Source: UBA1568 sp964488025
GTDB lineage: Bacteria > Patescibacteriota > Minisyncoccia > Moranbacterales > UBA1568
Reading direction: 5' to 3'
Length of the DNA stretch: 64,000 bases
Assembly (NCBI GenBank): GCA_964488025.1
Contig: CAZATJ010000001.1
Coordinates: 62,001 to 126,000 of the forward strand
Positions within the stretch are counted from its first letter, which is position 1, and each line of letters begins with the position of its first letter. Positions 59,560 through 64,000 of this stretch are shown one piece after another. Made by a program: the position numbers and the translations under genes. The notes under the pieces were generated by a model that saw only the letters and a program-made list of their open reading frames with translations, did not search any database and was not told the origin of the DNA.

Positions 59560-60771
59560 ATGTCACAAACCACTGAAGAAGTTGTCATTTCTTCCCCTAT
59601 GGAAGAACTTTTGAACCAGCATCTCGTCGAAATCCCGGAAGTTGGCGATGTTATCCCGGGCACTGTCATGTATGTCGCCCCGAGCTACGCCCTGATTGAC
59701 CTTGGTCCTCTCGGTACCGGTATCGTTTTAGGAAAAGAAATGCGCGATGGCCTTGGTCCTGACGGCAAACTCAAGGTTGGCACGACTGTCACCGCCACGC
59801 TCATGAGCTATGAGAATGAGGATGGCTATATCGAACTTTCCATCCGCGAGGCTTCCTATGAAAAATCGTGGGAAGATATCGAACACAAGCTGACTAACCG
59901 CGAAGTCATCGCCACCAAGGTATCAGAAGCTAATAAGGGCGGTCTGATGGTAGAAATAAACGGTATCGTTGGCTTTCTTCCGGTTTCCCAACTGGCGAGT
60001 GAACACTATCCCCGTGTCGAAGACGGCGACAAGAATAAGATTCTCGACCTGCTCAAAAAACTGATTGGTCAAGAAATTCAGGTGCGCATCCTCGACGCCG
60101 ATCGCGAGAGCGAAAAGCTTATCGTATCGGAAAAGGCTGCCCAGAGCGAAAAAGAACGCGAATTAATCAACCTGCTCAAGGTGGGAGACGTCGTTTCCGG
60201 TGAGGTCAGCGGCGTCGTGGATTTCGGCGCCTTCGTTAAGTTTTCTTCCCCGGTAAGTGAAGACGGCAAAAAGCCAAGTGAGAAGCTCGAGGGTTTGGTT
60301 CATATTTCCGAACTGGCCTGGCAACTCATCGATGACCCGCGCGATATGATCAAAACCGGCGACCACGTCGAAGCTAAAATTATCGGCATCGAGGAAACCC
60401 GTATTTCTCTTTCCATGAAAGCCCTCAAAAAAGATCCGTGGGATGCCGTACTCGAGAAATACAAAGTGAACGACATCGTGTCCGGAAAAGTCGACAAAAT
60501 CAATCACTTTGGCGCCTTCGTCTACCTCGACAAAGACATCCATGGCCTGGCTCACGTCAGCGAGTTTCAGGAAATTTATCCCAACAAGAAGATTGAAGAC
60601 GTCTTCAAGGAAGGAGAGACTTACACTTGGAGCATCCTCTCTATCGAGCCCAAGAGTCACCGCATGGGACTTTTGCCGGTAAAAGATAAGGCTGCTACCA
60701 AGGTTGTCAAAGAAATTGTGAAAGAAACCGCCAAAGAAAAACCAGCGACGGAAGAAGAGCCCAAGGCGTAA
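59560..60771 (+). CDS. rpsA: 30S ribosomal protein S1 homologue
   Basis: RNA-binding protein that helps mRNA reach the 30S subunit. 403 residues with four S1 domains: PGTVMYVAPSYALIDLG (about 25-95), VIATKVSEANKGGLMVEING (110-185), VSGEVSGVVDFGAFVKFSS (210-290) and VSGKVDKINHFGAFVYLDK (305-375). A Lys/Glu-rich tail ends the protein. E. coli S1 has six domains; four is usual in many other bacteria. Confidence 0.95.
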   Translation: MSQTTEEVVISSPMEELLNQHLVEIPEVGDVIPGTVMYVAPSYALIDLGPLGTGIVLGKEMRDGLGPDGKLKVGTTVTATLMSYENEDGYIELSIREASYEKSWEDIEHKLTNREVIATKVSEANKGGLMVEINGIVGFLPVSQLASEHYPRVEDGDKNKILDLLKKLIGQEIQVRILDADRESEKLIVSEKAAQSEKERELINLLKVGDVVSGEVSGVVDFGAFVKFSSPVSEDGKKPSEKLEGLVHISELAWQLIDDPRDMIKTGDHVEAKIIGIEETRISLSMKALKKDPWDAVLEKYKVNDIVSGKVDKINHFGAFVYLDKDIHGLAHVSEFQEIYPNKKIEDVFKEGETYTWSILSIEPKSHRMGLLPVKDKAATKVVKEIVKETAKEKPATEEEPKA

Positions 60772-60776
60772 AACAC

Positions 60777-60806
60777 AAAAACATCCTGTTCACGCGGGAT
60801 GTTTTT
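60777..60806 (+). terminator. terminator after rpsA
   Basis: AAAAACATCC (60777-60786) and GGATGTTTTT (60797-60806) flank a ten-base loop. Confidence 0.93.
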
Positions 60807-60859
60807 GTAACTACTGCTTGTCTTTATATCCCAAGTATTCCTATTCCTTAAACACATTT

Positions 60860-61444
60860 ATGTCTCGTCAAAAAAAACAAATCATTGTTATTGGAGGGCC
60901 GACCGGAAGCGGTGAGAGCACCATCACCAATGCTCTTGTTGAACGCTTTCCAAACTTTACTCGATTGGTCACTGCCACGACACGTGCTCCGCGAGAAGGA
61001 GAAAAAAATGAGGTTGATTACTACTTTTTTAGTAAAGAGCAATTCCTGAAAGAAAAGGCGTCTGGAAATATATTGGAATTCACTCACATAGCCAATCGCG
61101 ATATCTATTACGGAAGCTATAAACCGGATTTGGAACAAAAATTAGCTGACGGAAAAACAATCATCATTAACCCAGACATCGTAGGAGCAAAATACTACAA
61201 GAGTAATTTCGGAGCTCTCACTATCTTTATTGAACCAGAGAGTATAGAGATCCTTTCGCAACGACTCAAGAAGCGCAATCCAAACATATCCGAAGAAGAA
61301 CTCTCACAGCGTCTTGAGAACGCACGCCAAGAATTAGAGCATGAGAAACTATTCTATGATGTCATCATCAAAAACGAAGAAGACAAACTCGATGAGGCAA
61401 TTGAAAAGGTGGCGGCCATCATCAAAAAACATTCCGAACAATAA
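60860..61444 (+). CDS. gmk: guanylate kinase homologue with altered P-loop
   Basis: 194 residues matching guanylate kinase: ATTRAPREGEKNEVDYYFFSKEQF (GMP-binding region), GNILEFTHIANRDIYYGSY, and a C-terminal helix. The P-loop reads GPTGSGEST, with Glu19 (codon GAG) where the invariant Lys should be. Lys is needed to bind ATP phosphates in the family, so the protein may be inactive, may use a different mechanism, or may have changed substrate. The N-terminus from the ATG at 60860 is normal. No second gmk is in the window. Confidence 0.85.
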   Translation: MSRQKKQIIVIGGPTGSGESTITNALVERFPNFTRLVTATTRAPREGEKNEVDYYFFSKEQFLKEKASGNILEFTHIANRDIYYGSYKPDLEQKLADGKTIIINPDIVGAKYYKSNFGALTIFIEPESIEILSQRLKKRNPNISEEELSQRLENARQELEHEKLFYDVIIKNEEDKLDEAIEKVAAIIKKHSEQ

Positions 61445-61451
61445 AGATTCG

Positions 61452-62426
61452 GTGACACCGTTCGTGCGACGCTTCTTGAAACGTGTCCAAAACACCGTTA
61501 CCAAGTACCAACTCTGGAATCGGAAAGAATCCTTTATTATCGGGGTTTCCGGCGGTGCTGATAGTCTGTGTCTCCTCGACGTTTTGTACCTCCTGTCGCA
61601 GAAATACGACTTCACGCTGCACGTCGCTCATGTGAACTACCGTCTCCGTGGTCGCGACTCCGAACTCGATGAGATGCTCGTAAGAGAACGAGCGAATACG
61701 TATGGGCTTCCCTTTTCCGTTCTTCATCCCAAAAAAACTTCTCCTTCCAACTTGGAGGAAAGACTGCGCGACATTCGCTACCGATTTTTTGAGAAGGTAC
61801 GCACGAAAAAAAAGGCGACGCTCATCGCCGTCGCTCATCACCAAGATGACCAGGCCGAAACATTTCTTCTCCGTCTCCTCCGCGGTTCCGGTATGCGAGG
61901 ACTCTCTGCCATGCGGCCGAAAAATAATTTCGTCATCCGACCACTCATCGAAATGAGCCGGGAGGAAATCTTGCGTTATCTCAAGGAACGGAATATTTCC
62001 TACCGCACCGACAAGAGCAATGACGACTCGAAATATATTCGTAATCGTTTACGGAATCGCCTCATCCCGCTCATTGAAAAAGAATACCAGCCCAGAATCA
62101 AAAAAATTCTCGCTGACACGGCGGCACTTATCGCCTCGGACTATCAGCTCCTCGAGACACTGACCCCATTCTCCATGCAGCAAAAAAATGGCACTCTGGA
62201 ATTTTCCGCAAAAGAATTCCGCACTCTTTCTGAACCCATCATGAGACGGGAACTGCGCGCGGCCCTCAAACCATACTACCAAGGAAGGTCAGCTCCCAAA
62301 GGGGTAATCGATGAGATGGAGAAACTCCTCAGAAGCGTCAAAAGTAAACATCAGGTATTCGAAGTCGCCGGGTTGAAAATCGAACGCAAAGGTGATACAG
62401 TAAGACTACTCAATTTTTCATCATAA
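61452..62426 (+). CDS. tilS: tRNA(Ile)-lysidine synthase
   Basis: Adds lysine to C34 of tRNA-Ile(CAU) so that it reads AUA. PP-loop IGVSGGADSLCLLD, HVNYRLRGRDSELDE, AVAHHQDDQAETFLLRLLRGSG and IRPLIEMSREEI define the enzyme; a C-terminal region of about 120 residues completes it. Start uncertain: GTG at 61452 (8 bases after the gmk stop) gives 324 residues and a normal lead-in; ATG codons further up lie inside gmk. Together with gmk it forms one unit leading to ftsH. Confidence 0.93.
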   Translation: MTPFVRRFLKRVQNTVTKYQLWNRKESFIIGVSGGADSLCLLDVLYLLSQKYDFTLHVAHVNYRLRGRDSELDEMLVRERANTYGLPFSVLHPKKTSPSNLEERLRDIRYRFFEKVRTKKKATLIAVAHHQDDQAETFLLRLLRGSGMRGLSAMRPKNNFVIRPLIEMSREEILRYLKERNISYRTDKSNDDSKYIRNRLRNRLIPLIEKEYQPRIKKILADTAALIASDYQLLETLTPFSMQQKNGTLEFSAKEFRTLSEPIMRRELRAALKPYYQGRSAPKGVIDEMEKLLRSVKSKHQVFEVAGLKIERKGDTVRLLNFSS

Positions 62427-62446
62427 TTACCTATTCTGCTACTTTT

Positions 62447-64000
62447 ATGGAAAAAATGCTCAAAAATCTCTCTACTCTGATACTACTCTTCCTGCTCGTT
62501 TCGGGCATCATTATCCTGTATCAATCCCCTGAAAATAAGCCCGCCGAAGTATCATTGAGCGAGCTGGTATCGCAAATCAACCAGGATCAGGTCAAAGAAA
62601 TAACCGTCAAAAACAATGAACTTTCCATCGTCCTTAAAGATGGTAAGAAGGAAAAGGCTGGAAAAGAGCCAGAAAGTTCCCTTTCCGAGACTCTTAGTAA
62701 TTACGGTATCGACAAGGAAAAGCTGAATGGGGTCTCCCTCAATATTACCGAGGATTCCGGGCTCGGATTCTGGCTCACCGCTATCCTGCCCTTTCTTCTC
62801 CCCTTTATCCTTATTTCCGCCTTTATCTGGTTCATGATGCGCCAAGCCCAGCGTGGCAACTCTCAGGCGCTTTCCTTCGGTATGAGCCGTGCCCGCATGA
62901 TTGATCCCAAAGACAAGAAGAAAAAAACCACCTTTGCCGATGTCGCCGGGGCCATAGAGGCCAAAACCGAACTGGAAGAGATCGTGGAGTTCCTGAAACA
63001 CCCGAAAAAGTTCCTCAATATGGGAGCAAAAATCCCGAAAGGGGTGCTGCTTCTCGGTCCTCCAGGAACCGGTAAAACGCTCATGGCCAAAGCAGTCGCT
63101 GGCGAAGCTGGCGTCCCCTTTTTCAATATTAGTGGCAGTGAATTCGTCGAGATGTTCGTAGGAGTCGGAGCCAGTCGTGTCCGCGACCTTTTCAAGCAGG
63201 CCAAAAAAAACGCCCCTGCTATCGTTTTTATCGATGAAATTGATGCCGTCGGTCGCCATCGCGGTGCTGGTATGGGCGGTGGACACGATGAACGGGAACA
63301 AACACTCAATCAAATTCTCGTTGAAATGGATGGTTTCGAGACAGATACGAGTGTCATCGTTATTGCCTCTACCAACCGCCCCGACGTGCTCGATCCGGCG
63401 CTCCTTCGCCCAGGGCGTTTCGACCGCCGTGTCACCATGGATTTGCCTGATATTGGTGAGCGAGAGCAAATACTCGCTATCCACGTTAAAAATAAGCCCA
63501 TCGAAGAAGGCGTCCCTATGCGCACTATTGCTGAACGCACTCCCGGATTCTCTGGCGCTGACCTGGCTAACCTCGTCAATGAGGCTGCTATCCTGGCGAC
63601 CAGACGAAATAAGAAAATTATCAGCATGCCGGAACTGACCGAGTCGATCGAAAAAGTCATTCTCGGTCCCGAGCGTCGCAGCCGTGTCATCAATAAGAAA
63701 GAGAAGGAAATCATCGCCTACCATGAGGGCGGTCATGCTCTGGTCGGCGCCAGTCTCCCCCATGCCGATCCTGTCCATAAAGTCTCCATCATCTCGCGCG
63801 GTCATGCTGGTGGTTACACGCTGGCCGTTCCGGAAGAGGAAAAAAGCCTTCATTCCTACAATTACTTCATCGACGAACTCGCGGTATTTCTCGGGGGTTA
63901 CGCCAGCGAAAAACTCGTGTTCGGCGATATCACTACCGGTCCATCGAACGACCTGGAGCGCGCCACGCAAATGGCTCGCAATATGGTGACCCGCTACGGC
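62447..64000 (+). CDS. ftsH: ATP-dependent zinc protease FtsH, 3' end missing
   Basis: Membrane-bound AAA+ protease that degrades misfolded membrane and regulatory proteins. 518 residues are visible before the window end. Two membrane helices (about 8-25 and 108-130) bracket an exported domain. Then come Walker A GPPGTGKT (Lys210), Walker B IVFIDEID, the second region of homology NRPDVLDPALLRPGRFDRR, and the zinc site HEGGH (His426, Glu427, His430) with Asp502 as the likely third ligand. The usual spelling is HEAGH; Gly is allowed by HExxH. It follows tilS by 20 bases. Confidence 0.97.
   Translation, partial: MEKMLKNLSTLILLFLLVSGIIILYQSPENKPAEVSLSELVSQINQDQVKEITVKNNELSIVLKDGKKEKAGKEPESSLSETLSNYGIDKEKLNGVSLNITEDSGLGFWLTAILPFLLPFILISAFIWFMMRQAQRGNSQALSFGMSRARMIDPKDKKKKTTFADVAGAIEAKTELEEIVEFLKHPKKFLNMGAKIPKGVLLLGPPGTGKTLMAKAVAGEAGVPFFNISGSEFVEMFVGVGASRVRDLFKQAKKNAPAIVFIDEIDAVGRHRGAGMGGGHDEREQTLNQILVEMDGFETDTSVIVIASTNRPDVLDPALLRPGRFDRRVTMDLPDIGEREQILAIHVKNKPIEEGVPMRTIAERTPGFSGADLANLVNEAAILATRRNKKIISMPELTESIEKVILGPERRSRVINKKEKEIIAYHEGGHALVGASLPHADPVHKVSIISRGHAGGYTLAVPEEEKSLHSYNYFIDELAVFLGGYASEKLVFGDITTGPSNDLERATQMARNMVTRYG

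Noticed and set aside
1..64000. CRISPR arrays, rRNA genes, prophage or insertion sequences
   Set aside because: No regularly spaced repeats, rRNA signatures, transposase or phage structural genes were seen; the Xer protein looks like a housekeeping recombinase.

Overview
The window looks like part of a draft genome or metagenome bin from the Patescibacteria (Candidate Phyla Radiation), probably of the Parcubacteria type. This is an inference from gene content: small VirB2-like pilins in an array, PrgI and VirB4 and VirB6 homologues in one operon, a DksA-like protein without zinc cysteines, a DUF4446 gene, and many short intergenic spacers. A run of 100 N at 11004-11103 marks an assembly gap. 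UGA is used as a stop (for example in the sufC/sufB ATGA overlap), so this is not the recoded Gracilibacteria/Absconditabacteria code.

Layout. 1-1480 (minus): mutY (cut by the window edge) and mnmA. 1647-3601 (plus): pyrD-pyrC, visibly more GC-rich than its surroundings. 3947-5588 (minus): a tRNA-dihydrouridine synthase and an unknown protein. 5651-11361 (plus): an Rrf2-type regulator with an IscR-like operator, then sufC, sufB, a short sufD, sufS, sufU, a 3Fe-4S-type ferredoxin and a SufT/MIP18 protein. 11399-13978 (minus): the two genes of a 2-oxoacid:ferredoxin oxidoreductase, a likely client of the iron-sulfur genes. 14022-17123 (minus): six type IV secretion pilin-like genes. 17226-22195 (minus): typA, an orphan sugar-binding lipoprotein, a methyltransferase and a secreted protein, with tRNA-Ser(CGA) on the plus strand. 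22384-27014 (plus): DUF4446, infB, cca, tRNA-Pro(CGG) preceded by a broken copy, a small protein and tRNA-Leu(TAG).

27099-38941 (minus) is the most distinctive region: nine co-directional genes that read as one operon for a type IV secretion-like envelope machine. In transcription order they are a LysM-CHAP wall hydrolase, a VirB6-like channel with a long soluble tail, an unknown protein, PrgI, a VirB4 split into two genes, two membrane proteins and a 952-residue secreted cysteine-rich protein with calcium-loop motifs. With the pilins at 14-17 kb this could build a surface structure. No relaxase, VirD4 or VirB11 is seen here.

39089-48814: a Xer recombinase, UvrD/PcrA helicase, a UbiA prenyltransferase with a long extra N-terminal membrane part, ksgA, a YabE/RlpA-type wall protein, comM, lspA, a DksA-like protein and yraN. 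48839-49587 has no convincing gene but several inverted repeats. 49588-64000: an unknown membrane protein, pnp, an NYN nuclease, rpsO, isopentenyl phosphate kinase, a Nudix protein, gyrA, two small proteins, rpsA, a guanylate kinase homologue whose P-loop lysine is replaced by glutamate, tilS and ftsH (cut by the window end).

Two intergenic inverted repeats with the same arms end a few bases before the start codons of sufD and cca, and simpler repeats lie in front of other genes. Clear rho-independent terminators punctuate most units.
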